Shown piece by piece: positions 43,325 through 52,138 of a stretch of 64,000 bases of DNA. The notes beneath the pieces are model-generated. The model ran no database searches. It saw only the letters and a list, made by a program, of their open reading frames with translations, and was not told the DNA's origin. The number at the start of each line of letters is the position of its first letter. Positions within the stretch are counted from its first letter, which is position 1. Location: contig CAAFUN010000006.1 of the NCBI GenBank assembly GCA_900766195.1, positions 1 through 64,000 on the forward strand. Reading direction: 5' to 3'. The stretch is from an uncultured Bacteroides sp. (GTDB taxonomy: Bacteria; Bacteroidota; Bacteroidia; Bacteroidales; Bacteroidaceae). The position numbers and the translations under genes are program-made.

Positions 43325-45238
43325 ATGAATAAAAAAGTATTTCTCCTTTTCCTTACGCTGATGATATTTGCTGTATTTGCGTTGAATGAAAACTTAAGAG
43401 CAGCACCTTATCATCATTCTTTTGAAATAAAAAATGGTCAGTTTGTATATGATGGTAAACCGACTCGAATCATTTCGGGCGAAATGCATTACGCCCGTAT
43501 TCCCCATCAATATTGGCGCCATCGCTTGAAAATGTTGAAAGCTATGGGACTGAATGCTGTGGCCACTTACGTGTTCTGGAATTTTCACGAACCGGAACCA
43601 GGCAAGTGGGATTTCAGTGGGGACCATAATCTGGCGGAGTATATTAAGATAGCTGGAGAAGAAGGGCTGATGGTGATACTTCGTCCGGGACCGTACGTCT
43701 GTGCTGAATGGGAGTTCGGTGGTTATCCATGGTGGTTGCAGAACGTAGAAGGCATGGAGTTGCGACGGGACAATGAACAGTTTCTAAAATATACCCGACT
43801 ATATCTAAACAGATTGTATCAGGAAGTTGGTAAACTGCAAATTACCAAAGGAGGACCGATCATTATGGTACAGGCTGAAAATGAGTTCGGCTCTTATGTC
43901 GCACAACGCAAGGATATCCCGCTAGAAGAACATCGGGCTTACAATGCAAAGATTGTGCAACAATTGAAAGATGCCGGCTTTGAAGTGCCGATGTTCACTT
44001 CTGATGGTAGTTGGCTATTCGAAGGTGGTTCCGTACCTGGTGCATTGCCTACTGCCAATGGAGAAGGGAATATTGAAAATTTAAAGAAAGTAGTTAATGA
44101 ATATAATGGCGGACAGGGCCCCTATATGGTGGCTGAATTTTATCCAGGTTGGCTTGCTCATTGGGTCGAACCGCATCCTCAAGTCAAAGCATCAACTATT
44201 GCACGTCAAACGGAAAAATACCTTCAGAATGAAGTGTCAATCAATTATTATATGGCACATGGCGGAACTAATTTTGGTTTTACCAGTGGAGCTAACTATG
44301 ATAAAAAACACGATATACAACCTGACTTGACCAGCTATGATTATGATGCACCCATCAGTGAAGCAGGCTGGGTAACTCCAAAGTTCGACTCTATTCGTAA
44401 CGTAATAAAGAGATATGTACATTATCCAGTTCCTAATGCGCCTGCCCCAATACCTGTGATAGAAATTTCTTCTATCAAATTGGATAAAGTAGCCGACTTG
44501 TTTGCAATGACGGAAACAATGAAACCTGTGCAAGCCGACAAACCTAAGACTTTTGAAGACCTCAATCAGGGATATGGCTATGTGTTATATAAAAAACATT
44601 TCAATCAACCAATTGAAGGCACACTTGAGATTAATGGTCTTCGTGACTATGCATTGGTATATATCAACGGAGAAAAGGTTGGGGAATTGAACAGATACTT
44701 CAAAAACTATTCTATGCCTATTAATGTTCCGTTTAATAGTACGCTGGAAATACTTGTGGAAAACATGGGAAGAATAAACTATGGCTCAGAGATAATCCAT
44801 AATCGTAAAGGCATTATCAGTGAGGTAAAGATCAATGATAACATTATCGAAGGTGAATGGGAAATGTACGGATTACCTATGGACAAGGTTCCTGTTTTGG
44901 ATAAGATGCCCAAATCAATTGTACATGATAATAATATGGAATCCGAGACTAAAGGCTTGATCAGCAAACCCGTCATTTACAAGGGAACGTTCAATCTGAC
45001 GGAGACCGGTGACACTTTTCTGGATATGGAAGATTGGGGGAAAGGAATTATATTTGTGAATGGCAAGAATATTGGTCGTTATTGGCATTTGGGTCCACAA
45101 CAGACCCTATACCTACCGGGTGTTTGGCTAAAAAAAGGTGAGAATGAAATCGTTATTTTTGAGCAACAGAATGACAAGATGCATACAACAGTAAGGACAA
45201 AAAAGACTCCAATATTGACTAAACTGGAAGTTCGATAA
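43325..45238 (+). CDS. Beta-galactosidase, GH35
   Basis: A 637-residue GH35 enzyme that removes terminal beta-linked galactose. The signal peptide spans about 1-27 (NENLRAA). Acid/base E187 lies in QAENEFGS and nucleophile E271 in VAEFYPGWLAHW. The barrel start SGEMHYARIPHQYWRHRLKM and RPGPYVCAEWEFGG are typical, and beta-rich C-terminal domains include GKNIGRYWHLGPQQTLYLP. It closes the lyase-GH88-GH35 operon; the 55-bp gap carries no terminator. A convergent-gene terminator follows. Confidence 0.95.
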   Translation: MNKKVFLLFLTLMIFAVFALNENLRAAPYHHSFEIKNGQFVYDGKPTRIISGEMHYARIPHQYWRHRLKMLKAMGLNAVATYVFWNFHEPEPGKWDFSGDHNLAEYIKIAGEEGLMVILRPGPYVCAEWEFGGYPWWLQNVEGMELRRDNEQFLKYTRLYLNRLYQEVGKLQITKGGPIIMVQAENEFGSYVAQRKDIPLEEHRAYNAKIVQQLKDAGFEVPMFTSDGSWLFEGGSVPGALPTANGEGNIENLKKVVNEYNGGQGPYMVAEFYPGWLAHWVEPHPQVKASTIARQTEKYLQNEVSINYYMAHGGTNFGFTSGANYDKKHDIQPDLTSYDYDAPISEAGWVTPKFDSIRNVIKRYVHYPVPNAPAPIPVIEISSIKLDKVADLFAMTETMKPVQADKPKTFEDLNQGYGYVLYKKHFNQPIEGTLEINGLRDYALVYINGEKVGELNRYFKNYSMPINVPFNSTLEILVENMGRINYGSEIIHNRKGIISEVKINDNIIEGEWEMYGLPMDKVPVLDKMPKSIVHDNNMESETKGLISKPVIYKGTFNLTETGDTFLDMEDWGKGIIFVNGKNIGRYWHLGPQQTLYLPGVWLKKGENEIVIFEQQNDKMHTTVRTKKTPILTKLEVR

Positions 45239-45350
45239 TAAAGCAAACATTGTTTACTATACATAAAATTTACAAACTATAATATAAGAGTATAAAATAC
45301 ATAGATTTTAAGAGTATCATAATAAGAAGCAACATCTTAGGATCAAAAAT

Positions 45351-45400
45351 AATGAAACACCCTTGCTGCATTTACCAATTGCAACAAGGGTGATTTCATT
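45351..45400. terminator. Bidirectional terminator between GH35 and GH109 genes
   Basis: AATGAAA and CACCCTTG (45351-45365) pair with CAAGGGTG and TTCATT (45383-45400), with TGCA/TGCA inside. It sits between convergent genes and has A and T rich ends. Confidence 0.8.
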
Positions 45401-45415
45401 AATTTATAGTCCTGT

Positions 45416-46825
45416 CTATTTGACAAAGGCATGTCTGTATCCTTTGATCTTGTTCCATCCGCCGCGAGTAAAATCAGGGATAGCTACAGAGACTGAATTG
45501 TTTTTGATAGAAAGACCGGTCAGCTCTGCCATACAACACCATTCTGCCAAATCATATACATCCATATCTAACGGGAGACCATTGCGTAAGCAATATACTA
45601 GACGATAATCCATAATATAGTCCATACCACCATGGCCTCCAACTTTCTTAGCTGTTTCTTCCAGTTCTCGATGAATGGGGTGCTTGTATTTCTCCATAAG
45701 TGCCTTTTTTATCTCTTCAGGCACAGAGCCATGTGCATTCAAGTTCTCATGATTAGGTACATCTTTGCTATCCACTTGGGATGGGCGCAGGCAATACTCC
45801 TCAACTGGATACTTGCTGGCATAGCCTTCAACACCCACTACCTGATACATACGACTATATGGACGGGGAGTCATCACATTGTGCTGAATGAGAATAGTCT
45901 TTCCCTTTTCCGTACGAATCAACGTAGAAGTCTGATCGCCATTCTGAAAATCAGTAACTATTTCTCCACTATGTTTCTTAATGTAAGCTGGTCCGTTAAC
46001 AGCTTTGGTATCCATAGCAACCAGAAACTTCATACGGTCTCCACGATGGATATCGAGTAATTGACAGGCAGGGCCAAGACCATGAGTAGCATAAACATCT
46101 CCACGGTGAGCACGGTTATAATCCATCCGCCAATTATTCCAATAATAAGGCCAGAAATCTTCCAGATTATGAATATAAGAACCTTCTACGTGCAACACTT
46201 CACCGAAGACTCCCTGTTGAGCCATATTCAAAGTTGTCAATTCAAAAAAATCATAAACGCAATTTTCCAACTGAATGCAATGCTTACGAGTTTTCTCTGA
46301 GGTATTAATAAGTTTCCATATCTCAGCTATAGTCATTGCAGCAGGTACCTCTATTGCCACATGTTTGCCATGCTCCATGGCATAAACACCCATTTCTGCA
46401 TGGTGTTTCCAATCTGTGGCAATATAGACAACATCAATGTCCGGGCGCTCACATAATCTTTTCCAAGCATCTTCCGAATCAGAATAGGTAGCCGCCTTAG
46501 GCAACCCGGCTTTCGTCAAAATTTTCTGTGACTTTTCCACACATTCGGAACGCAAGTCACAAAGTGCAACGATTTTAGTTCCGGGAATATGTGTCCAACG
46601 TTCCACAGCACTGGGACCACGCATGCCCAATCCGATAAAGCCAACACGTACTGTATCCAGCTTGGCTGTTACTAAATTCAATACATCCTCCTGTCCCGCA
46701 GGACGAACTGGAGTTTTTACCTCTATGGGAAAAGCTGCTACAACATTCTTTTGGGCAGACATTGAAATAGTCTCCACAAAGAAGAGGAGAGAAAAAAATA
46801 AGAACTTGCTTAATTTGTACATCAT
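45416..46825 (-). CDS. GH109-type NAD-dependent glycosidase (Gfo/Idh/MocA fold)
   Basis: A 469-residue exported protein with a signal peptide ending at SMSAQ (about residue 25). The Rossmann motif VGFIGLGMRGP starts at residue 61, and KHVAIEVPAAMT, HGLGPACQLL and VGGHGGMDYIMDYRLV match GH109 enzymes. GH109 uses NAD in a redox-assisted mechanism; the best known activity is alpha-N-acetylgalactosaminidase (blood group A). The Gfo/Idh/MocA fold also holds sugar dehydrogenases, but the long C-terminal part and export favour GH109. It is convergent with GH35 and divergent from the ECF sigma gene of PUL 3, so its PUL membership is open. Confidence 0.85.
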   Translation of the reverse strand: MMYKLSKFLFFSLLFFVETISMSAQKNVVAAFPIEVKTPVRPAGQEDVLNLVTAKLDTVRVGFIGLGMRGPSAVERWTHIPGTKIVALCDLRSECVEKSQKILTKAGLPKAATYSDSEDAWKRLCERPDIDVVYIATDWKHHAEMGVYAMEHGKHVAIEVPAAMTIAEIWKLINTSEKTRKHCIQLENCVYDFFELTTLNMAQQGVFGEVLHVEGSYIHNLEDFWPYYWNNWRMDYNRAHRGDVYATHGLGPACQLLDIHRGDRMKFLVAMDTKAVNGPAYIKKHSGEIVTDFQNGDQTSTLIRTEKGKTILIQHNVMTPRPYSRMYQVVGVEGYASKYPVEEYCLRPSQVDSKDVPNHENLNAHGSVPEEIKKALMEKYKHPIHRELEETAKKVGGHGGMDYIMDYRLVYCLRNGLPLDMDVYDLAEWCCMAELTGLSIKNNSVSVAIPDFTRGGWNKIKGYRHAFVK

Positions 46826-46921
46826 CGCTGTTTCATTTTTTAGAGATTTAGAATCATATTATGAATACACCATTAAAGCCATATACCCTATGAAAATCTT
46901 TCATTTTTTAAATAATTATTA

Positions 46922-46929
46922 TACATTTG
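46922..46929 (+). promoter_or_regulatory. -7 element of the second ECF sigma gene
   Basis: TACATTTG fits TAnnTTTG and lies 18 bp ahead of the start codon, giving a very short leader. Confidence 0.45.
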
Positions 46930-46947
46930 TACAATTATTAATAGGAA

Positions 46948-47493
46948 ATGGAAGAAAAAGAACTGATCTCAAGAATTAAAGCCGGAGATAAAGTAGCCTT
47001 TAAGGAACTCTACCAAAAGTACTGGTCCAAAGTTCATAACTTCTCCCGTCTGTTCTTAACTTCTTCTTCAGAAATAGAAGAAGTAGTCCAAGAGGTTTTT
47101 GTCAAATTGTGGGAGGTACGTTACCTCTTACGTCCTGATGATAAATTCGAAGGTTTTCTTTTTATTATCACGCGTAACCTTATATTCAACCAATTTCGAC
47201 GTAGTTTCAACGAAACGAACTACAAGCTCGCTGTCCTCCATAGTATCGATCAATCTTATGGCATAGAAGAAGAGATGGACACAGCTGACTTAAAAGTATA
47301 TATTACACATCTTATTGAAGAGCTTCCTCCCCGACAAAAAGAAGTCTTTATTATGAGCAGGGAAAAGCATTTAAGCTATAAAGAAATAGCTTTGCAATTG
47401 TCCATCAGTGAAAAGACTGTGGAACGACACATTAATGAAGCACTCAAATTTTTACGAAAAAATATATATCTCTTATCTCTCTTTATTGCATAG
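46948..47493 (+). CDS. ECF-type RNA polymerase sigma factor (PUL 3)
   Basis: A 181-residue ECF sigma factor. Region 2 is about residues 12-80 (VAFKELYQKYWSKVHNF, EIEEVVQEVFVKLWEV). Region 4 is about 115-170 (IEELPPRQKEVFIMSREKHLS, then YKEIALQLSISEKTVERHI). It heads a sigma / FecR / SusC / SusD set. Unlike in PUL 1, the FecR gene begins 249 bp later rather than about 50 bp. Confidence 0.93.
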   Translation: MEEKELISRIKAGDKVAFKELYQKYWSKVHNFSRLFLTSSSEIEEVVQEVFVKLWEVRYLLRPDDKFEGFLFIITRNLIFNQFRRSFNETNYKLAVLHSIDQSYGIEEEMDTADLKVYITHLIEELPPRQKEVFIMSREKHLSYKEIALQLSISEKTVERHINEALKFLRKNIYLLSLFIA

Positions 47494-47742
47494 ATACTTT
47501 TGCTAATAACAGCTATCTAAGCAAATTTCAAAGACATATACCTTTCTTTCTACCATACAAAATAACATCAGTCCGAATCGTGATAAAAACCTCACGAAAC
47601 TCAATGATTATTAGACCAATAATCAGAAACATTTATTAAGTAAATACACAAATCAATAGATATTAATATATCTAAAAAAAATGTGAGGTTCTCCCTGGGG
47701 GATTATCTCCAGTTACATGTATTTAATATATGAAGAAATAAA

Positions 47743-48729
47743 ATGGAACAAAACATTGATATAGAAGAATTTATTAAAAGGCTATTCCGCAAAGGTCTAT
47801 CTCCTTATGAGCGTTCAATATTGAACGAACAACCTGTCATAGGAGAGAAATTATCTAATATATGGAAAGAGACATCCATGTCCTACAATAAAAAAGGAAA
47901 CAGAATATGGAACAACATTTATCGGCAAATAACGAATAGAAATAAAAATACCGCAATGTATCGTCTAAACAAATATTCATTGATTGCTTCATTTGCATTA
48001 CTAATCATTTGTGGAACGTTATTACTTGCATTATACAGCGCTACTACAGGTAAGCCATCAGAAACATGGTATGTTATGAAAATTGGCAGACAATCAATGG
48101 ATTCTGTTAAGCTATCTGACGGTACCTTGGTCATGATGAATGCGGGTAGCCGGCTCACTTACCCATCAAACTTTTCAGGTAAGAACAGAGAAGTTCAACT
48201 TTCCGGGCAAGCATTTTTTCAAGTCAGCAAAGACAAAAATCATCCGTTCATAGTTAAAACAAGAAACATTGACATCACGGCTATGGGTACTGCATTTGAA
48301 GTATTCAGCTTTGATGACGACAGCAAAGTTGAAACTATCCTACTCAATGGAAAAGTGCAAGTCGAAACTAAAAATACAGATAACAGAAACAATGATAGAA
48401 AATACATCTTATTGCCTAACGAAAAGCTTGCATACAATCGAGCAAGTAATAAAGTGAAGATAGAGACAGTAGATGCCGACTCGTATTCGGCATGGCGCAA
48501 CGGACAACGCCTTTCCTTCAGAAATGAGAAATTAACAATGATTCTACCTCGTTTGGAGAAATGGTATGGACAAAAGATTTACTGCAACCGGCAGATAGCT
48601 GATTATTACAGATTTACATTCACTGTTAGCGCAGAACCTCTGGATGCCATTCTTTCATATATGGCAAGAAGTACAAAAATTACATTCAAAGAAATTGAAA
48701 AGGACAAATTTACTATTATGAAGAAATAA
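47743..48729 (+). CDS. FecR-family anti-sigma factor (PUL 3)
   Basis: A 328-residue anti-sigma with a membrane helix at about 79-97 (SLIASFALLIICGTLLLAL), a periplasmic FecR domain (about 115-230; LSDGTLVMMNAGSRLTYP, LSGQAFFQVSKDKNHPFIV) and a DUF4974-type end (about 255-325). It would hold the sigma factor encoded upstream and read the STN domain of the SusC encoded downstream. No strong terminator separates it from susC, in contrast to PUL 1. Confidence 0.93.
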   Translation: MEQNIDIEEFIKRLFRKGLSPYERSILNEQPVIGEKLSNIWKETSMSYNKKGNRIWNNIYRQITNRNKNTAMYRLNKYSLIASFALLIICGTLLLALYSATTGKPSETWYVMKIGRQSMDSVKLSDGTLVMMNAGSRLTYPSNFSGKNREVQLSGQAFFQVSKDKNHPFIVKTRNIDITAMGTAFEVFSFDDDSKVETILLNGKVQVETKNTDNRNNDRKYILLPNEKLAYNRASNKVKIETVDADSYSAWRNGQRLSFRNEKLTMILPRLEKWYGQKIYCNRQIADYYRFTFTVSAEPLDAILSYMARSTKITFKEIEKDKFTIMKK

Positions 48730-48803
48730 AAGAGTAACCATCTATATAAAAAAGATACAAAAGACTTTTAATCATTTTATTAATAACTAATCTTAATGGG
48801 CTT

Positions 48804-51800
48804 ATGAAAAAAAAGTTAATGCAGTTTTCTATTCTGCACAAAAATCAGAAGCGGTACTATGTCCTGGCCGCTATTTCATTGGTATGTTTAATTCCTCTAA
48901 GCATTTTTGCACAAACGGCAAAAATATCAATTAAGAAAAACAATGTATCAATACAAACAATAGTACAAGAATTAGAAAAGAAGAGTGACTATACATTTTT
49001 TTATAACAACAACCAAGTAAAACTGACTCAAAAAACATCGGTAAATGCAGACAATGCAAGCATTGAAGATATTTTAGATTTAGTATTCAAGAATTCAGGC
49101 TATACTTATAAAATAGCAAATAAACAAATCATAATTTCAAAGACAGAAATCCCTCAAACAGAATTATTCCCAAATACAGCATTATCAAAGCAGAAAAAAA
49201 TTACAGGAACGATACAAAACACAGATGGTGAACCCATTATTGGAGCTTCAGTAATTGAAAAAGGAGGGAAATCCGGTAATGGAACTATCACAGATATAAA
49301 TGGACGATTTGAATTGAATACAACAAGTGGTGAAATACAAGTTTCATATATTGGTTATAAATCACAAATTATTCCTATCGAATCGAACAAAGGTAGCTAT
49401 TCAATAACCTTAAAAGAGGATAATAAACTATTGGACGAAGTCGTTATTGTAGGCTACAGCACTCAAAAGAGAGAAAGTCTTACTGGAGCTTTACAGACCA
49501 TAAAAGGAGACAAACTCAATGACATAACCACTCCTTCAGTAGAAAATATGTTAAACAGTAAAATCCCGGGGGTATATGTAGCTCCCGGTTCTGGACAACC
49601 AGGTTCAAGTGGTGCAGTAGTAATCCGTGGTCAAGCAACTTTAAACGGGACAACCCAACCATTATGGGTAATCGATGGGGTAATTGTAGGTTCTGATGCT
49701 GGTGAATTAAACCCGCTCGATATTGAAACAATGACTGTCTTAAAAGATGCAGCTTCAACAGCAATATATGGCTCTCAAGGAGCCAATGGGGTAATTGTGG
49801 TCACTACAAAAAATCCGAGACCAGAAAAAATGACTGTAAATATCTCAACTAAAGCTGGGGTTAGTCAACTAAATAACGGTAATCTAAAAATGATGAATGG
49901 CGCAGAACTATATGATTATTACGCCTCTTATGCAAATGCAGATGAAATTTCATTCCCACGATGGACGCCTGAGTTACGAAATAGTAATTTTGACTGGTGG
50001 AAGTTAGCAACAAAGAATGGATTTACTCAAGATTATAACATATCACTACAAGGAGGTAATGAACAATTACGTGCCTTTATGTCATTAGGGTATTACGATG
50101 AGAAGGGGTCTGTCAAAGGTTATGATTATTCCCGTTACAGTTTTCGCTTTAAAACAATATATAAACCAACTAAGTGGTTAACAATCAGACCTAGCCTTTC
50201 TGGCTCTAGAAGGGATATTGATGATAAACAATACTCAGTTACAGCAATGTACTCCATGCTTCCCTGGGATAGTCCATATGATCAAAATGGAAATCTAGTT
50301 CCAAATCGTTATAGCGGATGGGTCAATAGTATTGCCACAAATTATTTGTATGATTTGCAATGGGATCACTCTGCATCAAGAAATTATGAATTCATGGGTA
50401 ATCTAGATTTTGACATCAAAATCAATGATTGGCTAACATTCTCATCTGTAAACAACTACAAATACATTGGTTATTCCAGTAGTAGTTACACAGACCCTCG
50501 ATCCAGTGGAGGAGAAAGCGTTGACGGACGTTTGGCGGAATATCGTCTTGAAACTGTACGACGATATGCCAATCAAATTATCCGTTTTAATAAAGCATTT
50601 GGAAAGCATTCTTTAAACGGATTAGCGGCTTATGAATTCAATGATTATTGGGAAAAAGTTCTTGATGTATATGGGACTGGTTTTATGCCAGGTTTCGAAG
50701 TTCTCGACGTAGTATCAAAACCAGAACGAACAAAAGGAAGTATTACAGAATGGGCTGTACAATCATACCTTTTTAATCTAAATTATTCTTATGACAACAG
50801 ATATATGGCGCAATTCTCTTTTCGCCGCGATGGAGCCTCTAATTTTGGAGATAATGCCAAATATGGTAATTTCTTTTCTATCAGTGCCGGGTGGAACATT
50901 AATAACGAAAGCTGGTTTAACTTAGATAACGTAGACATCTTAAAACTTCGTGCTGCCTACGGTTCAGTGGGTAATCGACCAAGCTCTCTCTATCCTCAAT
51001 ATGATTTATACTCGGTATCAAGTAGTTACAATGAAAAATCCGGTGCTCTGATCAGTCAAATAGGAAATAAAGATTTAACATGGGAAAAGACTTTTACTAC
51101 AGGTATAGGATTAGATGCTGCTTTTTTCGAAAATCGCATACGATTTGGATTTGACTATTATATAAAAAACACAGATAATATTTTGTATAAGGTTCCAATT
51201 ACTGGTCTAACAGGTATCACCAGTCTCTGGAAAAACATTGGAAAGATGGAAAACAAAGGTTATGAAATCTCAGTGGGAGGAGATATCATACGGACGAAAG
51301 ACTTTAATTGGAGTCTTGATGTAAATCTAGGACACAACGGAAATAAATTAAAGCAACTGTACAAAACAAAAGATGGAGACGGTAACTATATAGTAAAACC
51401 AATTATCATATCTGACGGTACAACTATAGCAGGCACGGCCCAACGCGTATTAGACCCTGGCTACCCTATAGACACCTATTATTTAAAAAAATGGGCAGGG
51501 GTAAATCCCGACAACGGTGCTCCAATGTGGTGGACTACTGGAAAAGACGCAAATGGAAAAGAGACTCAAGTTACTACTTCAAACTATTCAGAAGCTATAT
51601 ACCAAAAATGCGGTAAGGCTTCACCCGACTTATTCGGTGGAATCGTGACCGCTATAGTATGGAAGGACTTTGACTTAAATGCATCATTTGGTTTTTCTAC
51701 AGGCGGACAGATATACAATTATTCCAGACAAGAATATGATGCAGATGGAACCTATAGCGACCGAAATCAAATGAAATTAAAGAAAGGTTGGAAACGTTGG

Positions 51801-52124
51801 GAAAAGGTAGGCGATATTGCCACGCACCCTGTAGCAAAATATAACAATCAGGATAAAGGAAACTCACCTTCGTCACGTTATTTGGAGGATAGCGATTATT
51901 TTAAAATGCGATCATTGACAATAGGCTATAATTTCAAATTATTACAGTATAATATCAAAGCCCTTCGGGTTTTCTTTACTGGTGAAAATCTGTTTACTAT
52001 TACAGATTATTCAGGCGTTGATCCGGAAATACCAGCTTCCGATGGCTCTGTTATGGGTACAGCTGGAGCATCAGTATATCCATCAACACGTAAATTCATG
52101 TTCGGCTTTAATCTTACATTTTAA
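48804..52124 (+). CDS. SusC/RagA TonB-dependent transporter with STN domain (PUL 3)
   Basis: A 1106-residue SusC-like importer. The signal peptide ends at SIFAQ (about residue 37). The STN domain is at about 45-115 (IQTIVQELEKKSDYTFFYN), the carboxypeptidase-like domain at about 132-210 (ITGTIQNTDGEPIIGASVIE), followed by VVIVGYSTQKRESLTGALQTI and plug motif GSQGANGVIVVTTKN. The barrel ends in NLTF. The STN domain ties it to the ECF/FecR pair. The substrate is unknown; the only nearby enzyme is the divergent GH109. Confidence 0.95.
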   Translation: MKKKLMQFSILHKNQKRYYVLAAISLVCLIPLSIFAQTAKISIKKNNVSIQTIVQELEKKSDYTFFYNNNQVKLTQKTSVNADNASIEDILDLVFKNSGYTYKIANKQIIISKTEIPQTELFPNTALSKQKKITGTIQNTDGEPIIGASVIEKGGKSGNGTITDINGRFELNTTSGEIQVSYIGYKSQIIPIESNKGSYSITLKEDNKLLDEVVIVGYSTQKRESLTGALQTIKGDKLNDITTPSVENMLNSKIPGVYVAPGSGQPGSSGAVVIRGQATLNGTTQPLWVIDGVIVGSDAGELNPLDIETMTVLKDAASTAIYGSQGANGVIVVTTKNPRPEKMTVNISTKAGVSQLNNGNLKMMNGAELYDYYASYANADEISFPRWTPELRNSNFDWWKLATKNGFTQDYNISLQGGNEQLRAFMSLGYYDEKGSVKGYDYSRYSFRFKTIYKPTKWLTIRPSLSGSRRDIDDKQYSVTAMYSMLPWDSPYDQNGNLVPNRYSGWVNSIATNYLYDLQWDHSASRNYEFMGNLDFDIKINDWLTFSSVNNYKYIGYSSSSYTDPRSSGGESVDGRLAEYRLETVRRYANQIIRFNKAFGKHSLNGLAAYEFNDYWEKVLDVYGTGFMPGFEVLDVVSKPERTKGSITEWAVQSYLFNLNYSYDNRYMAQFSFRRDGASNFGDNAKYGNFFSISAGWNINNESWFNLDNVDILKLRAAYGSVGNRPSSLYPQYDLYSVSSSYNEKSGALISQIGNKDLTWEKTFTTGIGLDAAFFENRIRFGFDYYIKNTDNILYKVPITGLTGITSLWKNIGKMENKGYEISVGGDIIRTKDFNWSLDVNLGHNGNKLKQLYKTKDGDGNYIVKPIIISDGTTIAGTAQRVLDPGYPIDTYYLKKWAGVNPDNGAPMWWTTGKDANGKETQVTTSNYSEAIYQKCGKASPDLFGGIVTAIVWKDFDLNASFGFSTGGQIYNYSRQEYDADGTYSDRNQMKLKKGWKRWEKVGDIATHPVAKYNNQDKGNSPSSRYLEDSDYFKMRSLTIGYNFKLLQYNIKALRVFFTGENLFTITDYSGVDPEIPASDGSVMGTAGASVYPSTRKFMFGFNLTF

Positions 52125-52138
52125 AAAAGAAGAATCAT

